Below, one piece after another: positions 36,652 to 46,310 of a stretch of DNA of 64,000 nt; position 1 is the first letter of the stretch, and every line of letters starts with the position of its first letter. Made by a program: the position numbers and the translations under genes. Under the pieces are notes generated by a model. It saw only the letters and a program-made list of their open reading frames with translations. It was not told the origin of the DNA and made no database searches. Where the stretch lies: contig NZ_QSOP01000001.1 of NCBI RefSeq assembly GCF_003436275.1, positions 122,392 through 186,391 on the forward strand, in the 5' to 3' direction. Source of the stretch: Collinsella sp. TM09-10AT. GTDB lineage: Bacteria; Actinomycetota; Coriobacteriia; Coriobacteriales; Coriobacteriaceae.

Positions 36652-38752
36652 CGATGAGGAAAAAGACCAGGTACGCGCTGCGTCCGACTTAGTTGCCATC
36701 GTGCAGGAAACGGTTGAGCTCAAGCCCCGCGGCCATGAGTTTTGGGGTTGCTGCCCCTTCCATGGCGAAAAGACGCCTTCTTTCCACATTATCCCCGCTA
36801 CGCAGGTCTGGCACTGCTTTGGCTGCGGCGAAGGCGGCGACGTCTTCACCTATATCATGAAGCGCGAAAACCTGAGCTTTCCCGAGTCAATCCGCTATTT
36901 GGCCGATCGTGCGGGTATTGAGCTGCATGACACCGGAGATCGTCGCGAGCGCGGTACCAAGCGTGCCCGCATCTACGATCTGTGTGCCGAGACCGCCCAG
37001 TTCTACCACACCATGCTTATGCGCGGTAAGGACGGCCGTCCACGCGAGTACTTTGCCAGCCGTGGTATGGGTGGCGACGTCTGCCGCCGCTACTGCCTGG
37101 GCTTTGCACCGGGCCGCAACGCGCTGGTGTCGCACCTGTCCCAGGCGGGTTTTACCCCGCAGGAGATGATCGACGCCAACGTTGCCGTGAGCCGCGGGCG
37201 CGGGCAGCTTGCCGACCGCTTCTACGACCGCGTGATGTTTCCCATCTTTGACGAGCAGGGTCACAACATTGCCTTTGGCGGGCGCATCATGGGTGACGGC
37301 CAACCCAAGTACCTCAACACCGCCGAGACGAGCGTGTTCCATAAAAAGCGAAACCTCTATGGCTTTAACTGGGCCAAGGAGTTTATCGTCGCGCAGGATA
37401 CGGCCATCGTGGTGGAGGGCTATACCGATTGTATCGCCTGCTGGGAGGCGGGGATCAAAAACGTTGTCGCCACGCTGGGCACCGCGCTCACGGAGCATCA
37501 CGTCAAGACGCTCACCCGCTTTGCCAAGCGTATCGTGTATATGTTCGATGGCGATGCCGCGGGCCAGAAGGCCGCCCGTCGCGCGATTCAATTTATCGAG
37601 CAGGATTCGATGGACCTGCGCTGCGTGGTGCTGCCCGACGGCAACGACCCCATGGAGTTCATCACGGCGCATGGTGGACAGGAGCTTCAGGCGCGCATCG
37701 ACGCTGCCGAGCCGCTCATGGACTTTGTCTACCGTTCGCTGCAGGAGTCGAGTGACATCACCACGCCGGGCGGTCGTGCCAAGGCGCTGGAAGATGCGCT
37801 GACGCTTATCTATCCGCTGCGCGATAGCTATATGATCGACACATACTTTATCCAGATTGCCGATCTGCTGGGTTTGGATCTGGAGACGGTTCGCGCGAGT
37901 TCGGGTCGCGTGTTTCGCGATGTCGCCAAGCGCGAAGATGCGGAACGACGTCGTGAGCAGAACTATGAACGCCAGCGGGCGCAAGCCGAGCGCTCTGGTA
38001 GCGCGGGCGGTCGGACGTCTGGTTCGCAGGGGGCATCTCGCGGTGCTTGGGCATCGGGCGCGACGCCGCCGGTGTCCGCGCCGGTCGAAGAAGAGCCGTA
38101 TGACTACGTCCCGCTCGATGCCTACGGTGCCGCGCCCGTGGAGGTCGTCGACGACCTGCCGCCGATCGATGTGCCTGATGGTATGGGTGCTGTGCCTGTG
38201 ACTGATGGTTCGGGCGCTCCGGCTGCGGCGGCGCCGATGGTTCTTACTGATCTTGAGCGCAAGTCCTTGGCAGGGGAGCGCGAGCTGTTGACGATGCTCA
38301 CGAGCTACCCCGACCTGTTCCGCACGTATGCCGACCGCATCTGCTCTATCGAGTGGGTTGACCCACGTCACGAGTCCATCGCATGGGCCGTTCTGGCAAC
38401 GCCGCCGGGAACCGATCCTGCAGCCTGCATGGATGCGGCGCGCTCGGTCTGTCCCGAGGCGGCAACGCTTGTGAGTGCCGGGCGCATCTCCGCGACGAGC
38501 AAGCACCCCACCGAGACGAACATCGTGTTCATGCTCGATACGCTCGAGCTCTACACCATCAAGCGCCGCATGCGTGCCGCACAGGCCAAGCTGCGCCAGG
38601 ACCGTTCGCTCGATGATGAGGCCCGTCGCGCGTTGACCGTGCAGGCCGCGCAGGATTCGCAGCGTCAACGCGAGCTGCAAAAGTCTATCGGCGGCGTGGC
38701 GGACCCGTTCCGTTTGATCGGTCTGGAGGCCGCAGGCACCGAACAGGCCTAG
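36644..38752 (+). CDS. dnaG: DNA primase
   Basis: This 702-residue protein synthesises primers for replication. GTG at 36644 is the start. The N-terminal CHC2 zinc site uses C37, H40, C58 and C61. The core has FAPGRNALVSHL and TOPRIM motifs VVEGYTDCIA and MFDGDAAGQKAA. A disordered Gly/Ser/Pro-rich linker (about residues 445-540) precedes the DnaB-interacting C-terminal domain. The dnaG-rpoD pair is the classical macromolecular-synthesis arrangement. Confidence 0.95.
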   Translation: MISDEEKDQVRAASDLVAIVQETVELKPRGHEFWGCCPFHGEKTPSFHIIPATQVWHCFGCGEGGDVFTYIMKRENLSFPESIRYLADRAGIELHDTGDRRERGTKRARIYDLCAETAQFYHTMLMRGKDGRPREYFASRGMGGDVCRRYCLGFAPGRNALVSHLSQAGFTPQEMIDANVAVSRGRGQLADRFYDRVMFPIFDEQGHNIAFGGRIMGDGQPKYLNTAETSVFHKKRNLYGFNWAKEFIVAQDTAIVVEGYTDCIACWEAGIKNVVATLGTALTEHHVKTLTRFAKRIVYMFDGDAAGQKAARRAIQFIEQDSMDLRCVVLPDGNDPMEFITAHGGQELQARIDAAEPLMDFVYRSLQESSDITTPGGRAKALEDALTLIYPLRDSYMIDTYFIQIADLLGLDLETVRASSGRVFRDVAKREDAERRREQNYERQRAQAERSGSAGGRTSGSQGASRGAWASGATPPVSAPVEEEPYDYVPLDAYGAAPVEVVDDLPPIDVPDGMGAVPVTDGSGAPAAAAPMVLTDLERKSLAGERELLTMLTSYPDLFRTYADRICSIEWVDPRHESIAWAVLATPPGTDPAACMDAARSVCPEAATLVSAGRISATSKHPTETNIVFMLDTLELYTIKRRMRAAQAKLRQDRSLDDEARRALTVQAAQDSQRQRELQKSIGGVADPFRLIGLEAAGTEQA

Positions 38753-38862
38753 ATGTTGTGGTCAACCAGCGTATTCTCGCCTATATCCAGTCCTCTTTTT
38801 GGGTATAGACGCCTATGTGTGTGCTAAAGTATTGAGTCCTGTGGACTATGAAGGGAGAATCT

Positions 38863-40212
38863 GTGCCAAAAAAGACTGAGAGCACGGGTACTGGGCTGGA
38901 ATCCTACGTTGCAAAGCTCATGGGCAACGGCTCAAACAGGACTTCGGTAACCGAGGACGAGATTCAGGTCGCCCTGAAGGATATCGATGTTTCTGACGAG
39001 CAGCTCACCGCGGTGTATTCCGCGCTGCGCAACAGCGGCATCCAGATTATCTCCGCGAGCGGTAACGACGACGCCCCCATGGACGTCGACGATGACGATA
39101 ACGATACCGATACCGACGATTTCGATGACGACGACGAGCACGATTCCGGCTCGCTCGACGATCACGAGCTCAAGATGGCCCGTCAGGCCGATGCCGAGAT
39201 GGGTTCTTCCAAGAGCAAGAAGAAGCGCACCGTGCGCACGTCCCGTTCACGCTCCCGCGTGCGTGGCATCGATGCCTCCACGGTGATGCTGACCGGCGAT
39301 CCGGTTCGTATGTACCTCAAGGAGATCGGTAAGGTCGACCTGCTGACCGCATCTGAAGAGGTCGATCTGGCCATGAAGATCGAGGCCGGTCTCGAGGCCA
39401 CCGAGAAGCTCGAGGCCGCCGACGCGGGCGAGATCGAGCTCACGCGTGCCGAGATGCGTCGTCTGACCCGTATCGAGAACGTGGGCCTCGAGGCCAAGCA
39501 GGCGCTCATCAGTGCCAACCTGCGTCTGGTCGTCTCCATCGCCAAGCGCTACGTCGGTCGCGGCATGCTGTTCCTGGACCTGATCCAGGAGGGCAACCTT
39601 GGACTGATTCGCGCCGTCGAGAAGTTCGACTACCAGAAGGGCTTTAAGTTCTCCACCTACGCCACGTGGTGGATCCGTCAGGCCATCACGCGCGCTATCG
39701 CCGACCAGGCCCGCACCATCCGTATCCCCGTGCACATGGTCGAGACCATCAACAAGCTCGTTCGCGTGCAGCGCCAGCTCCTTCAGGATCTGGGCCGCGA
39801 CCCGACCCCCGAGGAGATCGGTGCCGAGATGGACATGAGCGCCGACCGCGTCCGCGAGATCCAGAAGATTTCGCAGGAGCCCGTGTCGCTCGAGACCCCC
39901 ATCGGCGAGGAAGAGGATTCCCAGCTGGGCGACTTCATCGAGGACTCCCAGGCTATCGTTCCGCCCGATGCGGCCAGCTTCTCCATGCTGCAGGAGCAGC
40001 TCACCCAGGTGCTCGATTCGCTTGCCGATCGTGAGCGCAAGGTTATCGAGCTGCGCTTTGGTCTCGTTGACGGACACCCCCGCACGCTCGAGGAAGTCGG
40101 TCGCGAGTTTGGCGTCACGCGCGAGCGTATCCGCCAGATCGAGTCCAAGACCTTGGCCAAGCTCCGCCATCCGAGTCGCTCTAGCAAGTTGAAGGACTAC
40201 ATCGAGTCTTAG
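38863..40212 (+). CDS. rpoD: Primary RNA polymerase sigma factor (RpoD/SigA)
   Basis: GTG at 38863 is preferred over ATG at 38848 because AAGGGAG lies 7 nt upstream of it. The 449-residue protein has a region 1.1-like N-terminus and an unusual run of acidic residues (about residues 70-100, many Asp). Region 1.2 begins at [12 protein letters not shown]. Region 2 has [16 protein letters not shown] and [15 protein letters not shown]. Region 3 follows, and region 4 ends with [14 protein letters not shown] and LKDYIES. It directs transcription from the housekeeping promoters seen in this window. The stop is followed by a repeat hairpin and then a terminator. Confidence 0.96.
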   Translation: MPKKTESTGTGLESYVAKLMGNGSNRTSVTEDEIQVALKDIDVSDEQLTAVYSALRNSGIQIISASGNDDAPMDVDDDDNDTDTDDFDDDDEHDSGSLDDHELKMARQADAEMGSSKSKKKRTVRTSRSRSRVRGIDASTVMLTGDPVRMYLKEIGKVDLLTASEEVDLAMKIEAGLEATEKLEAADAGEIELTRAEMRRLTRIENVGLEAKQALISANLRLVVSIAKRYVGRGMLFLDLIQEGNLGLIRAVEKFDYQKGFKFSTYATWWIRQAITRAIADQARTIRIPVHMVETINKLVRVQRQLLQDLGRDPTPEEIGAEMDMSADRVREIQKISQEPVSLETPIGEEEDSQLGDFIEDSQAIVPPDAASFSMLQEQLTQVLDSLADRERKVIELRFGLVDGHPRTLEEVGREFGVTRERIRQIESKTLAKLRHPSRSSKLKDYIES

Positions 40213-40216
40213 GGGT

Positions 40217-40257
40217 TCCGCCGTTCTACCGAACGGCGGACCAGTCGACGCTGCGCG
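40217..40257. repeat. Hairpin repeat element, copy B
   Basis: A perfect 10-bp stem (40217-40226 with 40231-40240) with loop TACC is followed by the same tail as copy A at 22131-22171 (tcgacgctgcgcg). Identity to copy A is 34 of 41 positions. Four of the differences are two compensatory base-pair changes in the stem. It starts 5 nt after the rpoD stop. Confidence 0.65.
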
Positions 40258-40283
40258 CCGCCCAGGGCGACAATTTGTCATTC

Positions 40284-40325
40284 AAAAGGCAAGGCATGAC
40301 CAGAAGGTCTATGCCTTGCCTTTTT
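40284..40325 (+). terminator. Intrinsic terminator of rpoD
   Basis: Arms aaaaggcaaggcat (40284-40297) and atgccttgcctttt (40311-40324) pair perfectly, with a T-run at the 3' side. Confidence 0.8.
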
Positions 40326-40408
40326 CATGCCAACTTGTTCGCCCTGGACGTCGCTCGCTGTCCGTCCTCTACCTGCGGCATCTCCATTGCTTGGCAGTTG
40401 GGTGGCAG

Positions 40409-40424
40409 TTGGGGACGTCCCCAA
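40409..40424. repeat. 16-bp perfect palindrome between rpoD and tRNA-Asn
   Basis: ttggggacgtccccaa is a perfect palindrome in an otherwise gene-free spacer. It is preceded by a small direct repeat (ttggcagttgggtggcagtt). The 40326-40456 stretch holds nothing else I can name. Confidence 0.5.
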
Positions 40425-40456
40425 TGACTAGGTCGGAAAAAATCTCAAAAAAGTTC

Positions 40457-40484
40457 TTGCCCTAAGCTGATTCGTCCGTATAAT
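40457..40484 (+). promoter_or_regulatory. Promoter of the tRNA-Asn pair
   Basis: TTGCCC (40457-40462) and a perfect TATAAT (40479-40484) are separated by 16 nt, 30 nt before the first tRNA. Confidence 0.7.
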
Positions 40485-40514
40485 AGACTTCGTTGCTTGA
40501 GAGCACGCACCTAT

Positions 40515-40589
40515 TCCTCGGTAGCTCAATGGTAGAGCACGCGGCTGTTAACCGCGCTGTTGTAGGTTCGAGTCCTACCCGGGGAGCCA
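40515..40589 (+). tRNA. tRNA-Asn (anticodon GTT), first copy
   Basis: The 75-nt sequence folds as a cloverleaf: acceptor tcctcgg/ccgggga with one wobble, D-arm agctcaatggtagagc, anticodon stem cgcgg/ccgcg with loop ctGTTaa, T-arm with ggttcgagtcc, and an encoded CCA. A small hairpin (agccca/tgggct) with a T-run follows at about 40599-40618. Confidence 0.95.
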
Positions 40590-40623
40590 GAATTTCTCAG
40601 CCCATTTCGCTGGGCTTTTAAAT

Positions 40624-40698
40624 TCCTCGGTAGCTCAATGGTAGAGCACGCGGCTGTTAACCGCGCTGTTGTAGGTTCGAGTCCTACCCGGGGAGCCA
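40624..40698 (+). tRNA. tRNA-Asn (anticodon GTT), second copy
   Basis: This is an exact duplicate of the tRNA 109 nt upstream, including the encoded CCA. It shares the upstream promoter and is followed by a terminator. Confidence 0.95.
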
Positions 40699-40704
40699 GG
40701 TTGT

Positions 40705-40734
40705 AAAACCCGTCGCATATGCGGCGGGTTTTTT
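40705..40734 (+). terminator. Terminator of the tRNA-Asn pair
   Basis: Arms aaaacccgtcgc and gcggcgggtttt (one wobble) enclose ATAT and run into TTTTTT. Confidence 0.82.
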
Positions 40735-40892
40735 CATGCCGCGACCACTTGACTCGAACGTTGCCATATCAACATTTCGTGTCGAGGATGTAATCCCGCG
40801 ACCCACCACCTCAACATGGCGCGGTCGTTGTAAAATGTTGGAATGATTGCTCCCACGACATGGTGCCGCGAGCACCAGAAAAGGAGATTCTT

Positions 40893-41249
40893 GTGTCTGA
40901 GACCATTAACGGCAGCCTGAGCGTCTCGAACGACGTTATTGCCGATATTGCCGGTTATGCCGCGATGACGTGCTACGGCGTCGTCGGTATGGCCGAACAG
41001 CTGCAGGGCGCCGAGAGCGTGCGCCTGCTTGCCGGCCAGCGCCTTCGCAAGGGCGTGCTTGTTTCCGCCGACGAGAACGGCCTTACGGTCGATCTTCACG
41101 TCGTGCTCGAGAACGGCGTCAATATGAAGTCCGTCTGCCACAATCTTTCGAGCTCCGTTGCCTTCACCCTGCAGGAGATCGCACAGATCGATCCCGCCAG
41201 CCTTAAGATCGGCATCCACATCGACGCGCTCAAGAGCCGTCTGAACTAG
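40893..41249 (+). CDS. Asp23/Gls24 family protein
   Basis: GTG at 40893 follows AAAAGGAG with good spacing, so the open frame from 40860 is too long. The 118-residue protein has the Asp23 pattern: VSNDVIADIAGYAAMTCYGVVGMA near the start, then VDLHVVLENGVNMKSVCHNL. Asp23-type proteins next to FakA-like genes are common in Gram-positive bacteria, with a suggested role in envelope homeostasis or regulation of the kinase. It has no membrane segment. Confidence 0.88.
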   Translation: MSETINGSLSVSNDVIADIAGYAAMTCYGVVGMAEQLQGAESVRLLAGQRLRKGVLVSADENGLTVDLHVVLENGVNMKSVCHNLSSSVAFTLQEIAQIDPASLKIGIHIDALKSRLN

Positions 41250-41276
41250 CATCCGAAAACGGAGATTCAAATACCC

Positions 41277-42938
41277 ATGATTGCAAAGACCATTCGCACC
41301 TGTTTTCCGATCGCTGCGGCTGCCGTTTCCGACAAGGCCGAGGAGATCAACAAGCTCAACGTCTTCCCCGTACCCGACGGTGACACGGGCACCAACATGT
41401 CGCTCACGCTCGCCTCGGTGACCAAGGAGCTTTCCGCCCTTCCCGCCGATGCCGACATGGAGGCCATTGCTGGCGCCATCACCCACGGCTCCCTGATGGG
41501 CGCCCGCGGCAACTCCGGCGTCATCACCTCGCAGATTCTGCGTGGTGTGGCCGAGGGCCTTGTCTCTGCCGATGAGCCCATTACGTCCGCCAATATCGCC
41601 TTCGCCTTCCGTCGCGCCGTCAAGGTTGCCTTCCAGGCTGTTCGTAAGCCCATCGAGGGCACGATCCTCACGGTCCTGCGCGATGTCTCGACCAAGGCAG
41701 ACGAGTGCGAGAAGAAGAAGTTCTCTGCCGAGGATGCGCTTGACGCCATCGTCGTCGAGGCCTACCAGTCCGTCGCCCGCACGCCCGACCTGCTGCCCGT
41801 TCTGAAGGAGAACGGCGTGGTCGACTCCGGCGCCTTTGGCTTTGCCATCTTCTTGGAGAACTTTGTTGCCGCCGCTCTTGGCCGCAGCACCGTGGTCGAG
41901 GATTTCTCCGCTACGTTTGATTCCGCCGGCTCTGCCCGCGACGCCGCTCTTGGCCGTGTTGAGATCGAGGCCAACGACGACTGGGAGGGCTCGGAGTTCC
42001 GTTACTGCAACGAGTTCCTCTTTAAAGCCGACGCCCCGTTTGACGAGGACGAGTGCCTGAAGTTCCTGGGCTCCATGGGCGACTGCGAGCTGCTCGTTGG
42101 TGCCTATCCCGACTACAAGATCCACGTGCACTCCAACACCCCCAACCTGGTGCTCGAGCACATGCTTCAGCTTGGTCAGATCTACGAGGTCTTTATCCAT
42201 AACATGGAGATGGAGGCCCACGACCGCACCGCTAAGATTCATGAGGATCAGGAAAAGGCCGCCGAGCCCGCCAAGGCCCTGGGCTTTGTCGCCGTTTCGG
42301 CTGGCTCTGGTGAGGCTGACATCCTCAAGTCTCTCGGCGTCGATGTGATAGTGTCGGGTGGCCAAACCATGAACCCCTCGACCGCCGATCTACTGGGCGC
42401 CGTCGACCAGGTCAACGCGACCTCGGTCATCATCCTGCCCAACAACGGCAACATCCGCATGGCTGCCGAGGCCGCTGCTTCCGCCTGCACCGACAAGAAG
42501 GTCGCCGTCGTTCCCACCAAGACCGTCCCGCAGGCCTTCTCCGCACTGTTCGCGGTCCTGCCCGATTCTGAGCTCGAGGACGCCGTTGCCGCCATGGTCG
42601 ACGCCATCAGCGAGGTCCGCGATGGCGAGGTCACCCGCGCCGTGCGCGACTCCAGCGCCTCCGACGGCTCGCCGATTCACTCCGGTGACGTCATGGGTAT
42701 CATTGCCGGTTCCATCGACGTGGTCGGCTCCGATGTGAAGCAGGTCACGCTCGACTGCATCAACCGCATGCAGGAGGAAGAGGAGGGCGACGCGCTGACG
42801 ATTTTGGCCGGCGAGGAGCTGTCCGATGAGGCCTTCCAGGAGATCGTCGACGCCATCGAGGAGGCTCAGCCCGATCTGGAGATCGACGCCCATCGTGGCG
42901 AGCAGCCGCTCTATCCCGTGATCTTCTCGATCGAGTAG
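41277..42938 (+). CDS. DAK2-domain protein, FakA/YloV-like fatty-acid kinase subunit
   Basis: This 553-residue protein begins with a DhaL-type ATP-binding domain containing NKLNVFPVPDGDTGTNM (about residues 26-42) and GARGNSGVI. A middle domain follows, and a C-terminal DegV-like lobe starts near residue 330 (LGFVAVSAGSGE). FakA phosphorylates fatty acids bound by FakB, feeding exogenous fatty acids into phospholipids; no fakB gene is in the window. plsX and acpP downstream belong to the same pathway. Confidence 0.88.
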   Translation: MIAKTIRTCFPIAAAAVSDKAEEINKLNVFPVPDGDTGTNMSLTLASVTKELSALPADADMEAIAGAITHGSLMGARGNSGVITSQILRGVAEGLVSADEPITSANIAFAFRRAVKVAFQAVRKPIEGTILTVLRDVSTKADECEKKKFSAEDALDAIVVEAYQSVARTPDLLPVLKENGVVDSGAFGFAIFLENFVAAALGRSTVVEDFSATFDSAGSARDAALGRVEIEANDDWEGSEFRYCNEFLFKADAPFDEDECLKFLGSMGDCELLVGAYPDYKIHVHSNTPNLVLEHMLQLGQIYEVFIHNMEMEAHDRTAKIHEDQEKAAEPAKALGFVAVSAGSGEADILKSLGVDVIVSGGQTMNPSTADLLGAVDQVNATSVIILPNNGNIRMAAEAAASACTDKKVAVVPTKTVPQAFSALFAVLPDSELEDAVAAMVDAISEVRDGEVTRAVRDSSASDGSPIHSGDVMGIIAGSIDVVGSDVKQVTLDCINRMQEEEEGDALTILAGEELSDEAFQEIVDAIEEAQPDLEIDAHRGEQPLYPVIFSIE

Positions 42939-42948
42939 GCATCTGCCC

Positions 42949-45126
42949 ATGTCCGAGCTGTGCTCCGTGCCGCGCGTCTCGGAGCGTTTTGCCCAGAGCA
43001 ATGCGCTCGATGAGGATATCGCGCGACTCAAATATGTTTCGGGTAAACGTGAGGAGGCCCTTCGCCGTCTGGGAATTCGGACGGTGGGGGACCTCCTTCT
43101 CCATATTCCTCATCGCTACCTGGACTTCACTCGCTCGTGGTCCATCGAGATGGCGCCCATCGGTACCGTGTGTACCATCATCGCCACGGTCGATCGTATT
43201 GTGCAAAAGCAGCCCCGTCCGCGTATGCAGGTGACTGAGGTCTCGCTCGTGGACGAGACGGGCGTGCTGCAGGTTGCCTTTTTCCGTCAGCCTTGGATTG
43301 CCCAACAGCTTAAGCAGGGCGACCGCCTGGCCGTGATGGGCAAGGTTGAGTTTGCCTACGGTTTTAAGCAGATGGCCTCGCCCCACTTTGAAAAGCTCGA
43401 GGACGGGCGCGCCGCCGGCACCATTTTGCCGGTTCACTACGTAAGTGACGGCGTGAGTCAGGCATGGATGCGCCGTATCGTGAGCGGTGCGCTCGAAGTG
43501 GCTGCTAATCCGTTCGATCCCATTCCCGCGCCGCTGCGCGCAAAGCGGAAGCTCATGAGCAATGCCCGTGCGCTGCGCTCGATCCACTTTCCCTCGAGCA
43601 TGGCCGAGCGCGACATCGCACGCCGGCGTCTTGCGTACGAGGAGTGTCTCTGCTTGCAGCTCGCACTGCGTCTGCGCAACGATGGCGGTATGGTCGACGT
43701 GGTGCCTTATGCGCATGCCGCGGGCGGGCACCTGGCGATGCTCAAGGAGGCCCTGCCGTTTTCGCTGAGCGACGAGCAGGAGGCCGCGTTCCAAGACATC
43801 CTGCACGACATGTGCGATGGCGGGCGCGTGATGAACCGCCTACTGCTGGGCGACGTCGGTACCGGCAAGACGGCCGTCGCCGCTTGCGCGTTGGCAGTTG
43901 CGGCCGATAGCGGCACCCAGGCCTGCGTTATGGCGCCTACGGGCGTGCTGGCGCGTCAATATGCCGATAAGACCGGCCCCTTGCTCTCGCAGGCTGGCAT
44001 GTCCTGGGCGCTCCTGACGGGTGCCACGCCGGCGGCCGAGCGCGAGCAGATCCATGCGCAGCTGGAATCGGGCGAGCTCGACGTGCTCTTTGGTACCCAT
44101 GCGGTCCTTTCGGATGACGTGGCGTTTAAGCATCTGTCGCTTGTCGTCATCGACGAGCAGCACCGCTTTGGTGTGGGCCAGCGCAATGCCCTGCGTGCCA
44201 AGGGCCCGGGCGCCGACCTGCTCGTTATGACGGCCACGCCTATCCCGCGCACGTTGGCGCTCTCGGTCTATGGCGACCTGGATACGAGTATCATCCGCCA
44301 TCGTCCCGTTCCGGGTGCCGGCGTGATGACGCGCGTCCTCACCGAGTCGAGTCGCGACCTGGCCTATGGCGCCATTCGTGAGGCGCACGAAAAGGGGCAG
44401 CAAGCCTACGTGATCTGTCCGCTCGTGGAGCCGAGCGATTCGGCCGATGAGCTCGAAGACGTGCCCGGCATCGCTCGCGACGACGAAGGCCGCGTGTCCG
44501 TGCCTGTGCCGTTGCACGACACGGCGACCGAGCTCGACCGACTGCGCCTGGCATTGCCGGGGCTTACCATCGAGCGTCTTCATGGCCGCATGCCGGCGGG
44601 GGAGAAGGACCGCGTGATCGATGCCTTTAAGCGCGGCGAGATCGATGTGCTCGTCTCGACCACGGTGGTCGAGGTGGGCGTCGACGTGCCTAACGCCACC
44701 GTCATGGTCATCGAGAACGGCGAGCGCTTTGGTTTGGCGGCGCTGCACCAGCTGCGCGGTCGCGTGGGCCGTGGCAGCGTGTCGGGCACGTGCCTGGTCA
44801 TGACGCACTCCAAGGGCAACGGCGGCGCTTCGGCAGCACAAGATCGCCTCCAGTCGCTCGAGAAGACCTCGGACGGCTTTACGCTCGCCCAGATGGACCT
44901 GCGTCTGCGCCACGAGGGCGAGATTCTTGGCTACCGTCAGCATGGCGGCGTGACCTTGCACTTTGTTGACCTCGATGCCGACGAGGAATTGATCGAATGG
45001 GCCCATTTGGACGCGGTCGAGCTCTTGCGGTATGCTTGCAACCTTGACTCCGTGGCGACGCGCCCCTTGCGCGATGCGGTCGCCATGCGGTATCGACACA
45101 TCTTTAAGGAGGTCAGCGGAGGATGA
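42949..45126 (+). CDS. recG: ATP-dependent DNA helicase RecG
   Basis: This 725-residue protein rescues stalled replication forks and branch-migrates junctions. It has an N-terminal wedge/OB domain (about 40-200, LGIRTVGDLLLHIPHRY), Walker A GDVGTGKTAVA (about residue 301) and the DEQHRFGVGQR box. The C-terminal motifs VVEVGVDVPNA and HQLRGRVGRG are standard. The length is normal. It overlaps rsmD by 4 nt. Confidence 0.94.
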   Translation: MSELCSVPRVSERFAQSNALDEDIARLKYVSGKREEALRRLGIRTVGDLLLHIPHRYLDFTRSWSIEMAPIGTVCTIIATVDRIVQKQPRPRMQVTEVSLVDETGVLQVAFFRQPWIAQQLKQGDRLAVMGKVEFAYGFKQMASPHFEKLEDGRAAGTILPVHYVSDGVSQAWMRRIVSGALEVAANPFDPIPAPLRAKRKLMSNARALRSIHFPSSMAERDIARRRLAYEECLCLQLALRLRNDGGMVDVVPYAHAAGGHLAMLKEALPFSLSDEQEAAFQDILHDMCDGGRVMNRLLLGDVGTGKTAVAACALAVAADSGTQACVMAPTGVLARQYADKTGPLLSQAGMSWALLTGATPAAEREQIHAQLESGELDVLFGTHAVLSDDVAFKHLSLVVIDEQHRFGVGQRNALRAKGPGADLLVMTATPIPRTLALSVYGDLDTSIIRHRPVPGAGVMTRVLTESSRDLAYGAIREAHEKGQQAYVICPLVEPSDSADELEDVPGIARDDEGRVSVPVPLHDTATELDRLRLALPGLTIERLHGRMPAGEKDRVIDAFKRGEIDVLVSTTVVEVGVDVPNATVMVIENGERFGLAALHQLRGRVGRGSVSGTCLVMTHSKGNGGASAAQDRLQSLEKTSDGFTLAQMDLRLRHEGEILGYRQHGGVTLHFVDLDADEELIEWAHLDAVELLRYACNLDSVATRPLRDAVAMRYRHIFKEVSGG

Positions 45127-45752
45127 GAATCATCGGCGGCGAATGGCGCGGTCGTAAGATCGAGGAGCCCCGTGGTCGCGATGTCACCCGCCCCACGACC
45201 GATCGCGTGCGCGAGGCGTGCGCATCTATGGTCATGTCGGCATTCGACTTCGATCTGGACGAGGTCCGCGTGCTGGATGCCTTTGGCGGCTCCGGTGCCT
45301 TAGGGTTAGAGATGCTCTCGCGTGGTGCCCGCTCGCTCACCACGTTCGAGATCGATCGCAACGCTGCTCGTCTGATTACCAAGAATATCGAGTCGCTCTG
45401 CCGTGACCGTGCGCGTTGGCGTGTGGTGGGCGGCGACGTGCTGGCAAGCGCTTCGCGCGGCCGCGTGCCGGGCGGTCCCTTTGACCTGGTCTTGCTCGAT
45501 CCGCCCTATGCTTATGGCGCCGAGCCGGTCGAGGAGCTGCTGCAAAACCTAGCTCAGCAAGGCTTGCTGGTACCGGGTGCCTATGCGCTCTTCGAGCACG
45601 CTGCCGCCGATGCGGGTGCGCATCCGGCAGGCTTTGAGATCGTGCGTGAGAAGCGTTACGGCATTACCTCGGTCGACCTGCTTCGTTGGGTTGGCAACGG
45701 CGAGGATGATGGCAACGATAGCGACGCACCCACGGAGGATGCTCATGAGTGA
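45123..45752 (+). CDS. rsmD: 16S rRNA (guanine-N2)-methyltransferase RsmD
   Basis: This 209-residue enzyme methylates G966 of 16S rRNA. It has MRIIGGEWRGRKI and RPTTDRVREA near the start, the SAM-binding DAFGGSGALGLEMLSRGA at about residues 52-69, and the catalytic DPPYAYG. A Gly/Asp/Asn-rich tail follows. Its stop overlaps the coaD start. Confidence 0.92.
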   Translation: MRIIGGEWRGRKIEEPRGRDVTRPTTDRVREACASMVMSAFDFDLDEVRVLDAFGGSGALGLEMLSRGARSLTTFEIDRNAARLITKNIESLCRDRARWRVVGGDVLASASRGRVPGGPFDLVLLDPPYAYGAEPVEELLQNLAQQGLLVPGAYALFEHAAADAGAHPAGFEIVREKRYGITSVDLLRWVGNGEDDGNDSDAPTEDAHE

Positions 45753-46242
45753 CACCATTAACCGTGTAATCGTCCCGGGTACCTTCGATCCCATCACGTT
45801 TGGCCACATCGACGTGATTCGCCGTGCCCGCCGCATCTTCCCCAGCGTGATCGTGGCCGTTGCCGAGTCGCAGGGAAAAAACGGCGTGGGCACCACCTTT
45901 ATGCTCGATGAGCGCGTGGCGCTGGCCCGTGAGGCGCTCGGTGATATTGACGGCGTCGAGGTGCTACCCTTCACCGGCCTCTTGGTCGATTTTGCCCGCG
46001 AACAGGGAGCAGGAGCCGTGGTCAAGGGTCTGCGTGCTATGACCGACTTTGAGTACGAGCTGCAGCAGGCCGACCTCAACTACCGCCTGGATAACGAGCT
46101 GGAGTCCATCTTTGTCATGAGCGCGCCGCAGTACGGCTATATCTCGAGCTCGGTGGTTCGCCAGATCGCCTCGCTCGGTAGTGACGTCTCTAATTTTGTT
46201 CCGCCCAATGTGGTCAAGGCGCTCAAACATCGCTTTTCGTGA
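45745..46242 (+). CDS. coaD: Phosphopantetheine adenylyltransferase
   Basis: The start at 45745 is set by the conserved opening RVIVPGTFDPITFGHIDVI and an upstream GGAGGATG. The 165-residue enzyme makes dephospho-CoA from 4'-phosphopantetheine. It has the nucleotide-binding T/HxGH motif (TFGHI), VVKGLRAMTDFEYE and SSSVVRQIAS. The rsmD-coaD order is conserved in Gram-positive bacteria. Confidence 0.95.
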   Translation: MSDTINRVIVPGTFDPITFGHIDVIRRARRIFPSVIVAVAESQGKNGVGTTFMLDERVALAREALGDIDGVEVLPFTGLLVDFAREQGAGAVVKGLRAMTDFEYELQQADLNYRLDNELESIFVMSAPQYGYISSSVVRQIASLGSDVSNFVPPNVVKALKHRFS

Positions 46243-46310
46243 CGTTTTTTAATGCCTGGTGGCATGTGGTAAACTAACACGATGATATGTTACCTATGAA
46301 AGGAGACCGG

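Noticed and set aside
40409..40424. Palindrome as a tRNA-associated attachment site
   Set aside because: No integrase and no duplicated tRNA end; the two tRNA-Asn genes are full tandem copies, not att fragments.
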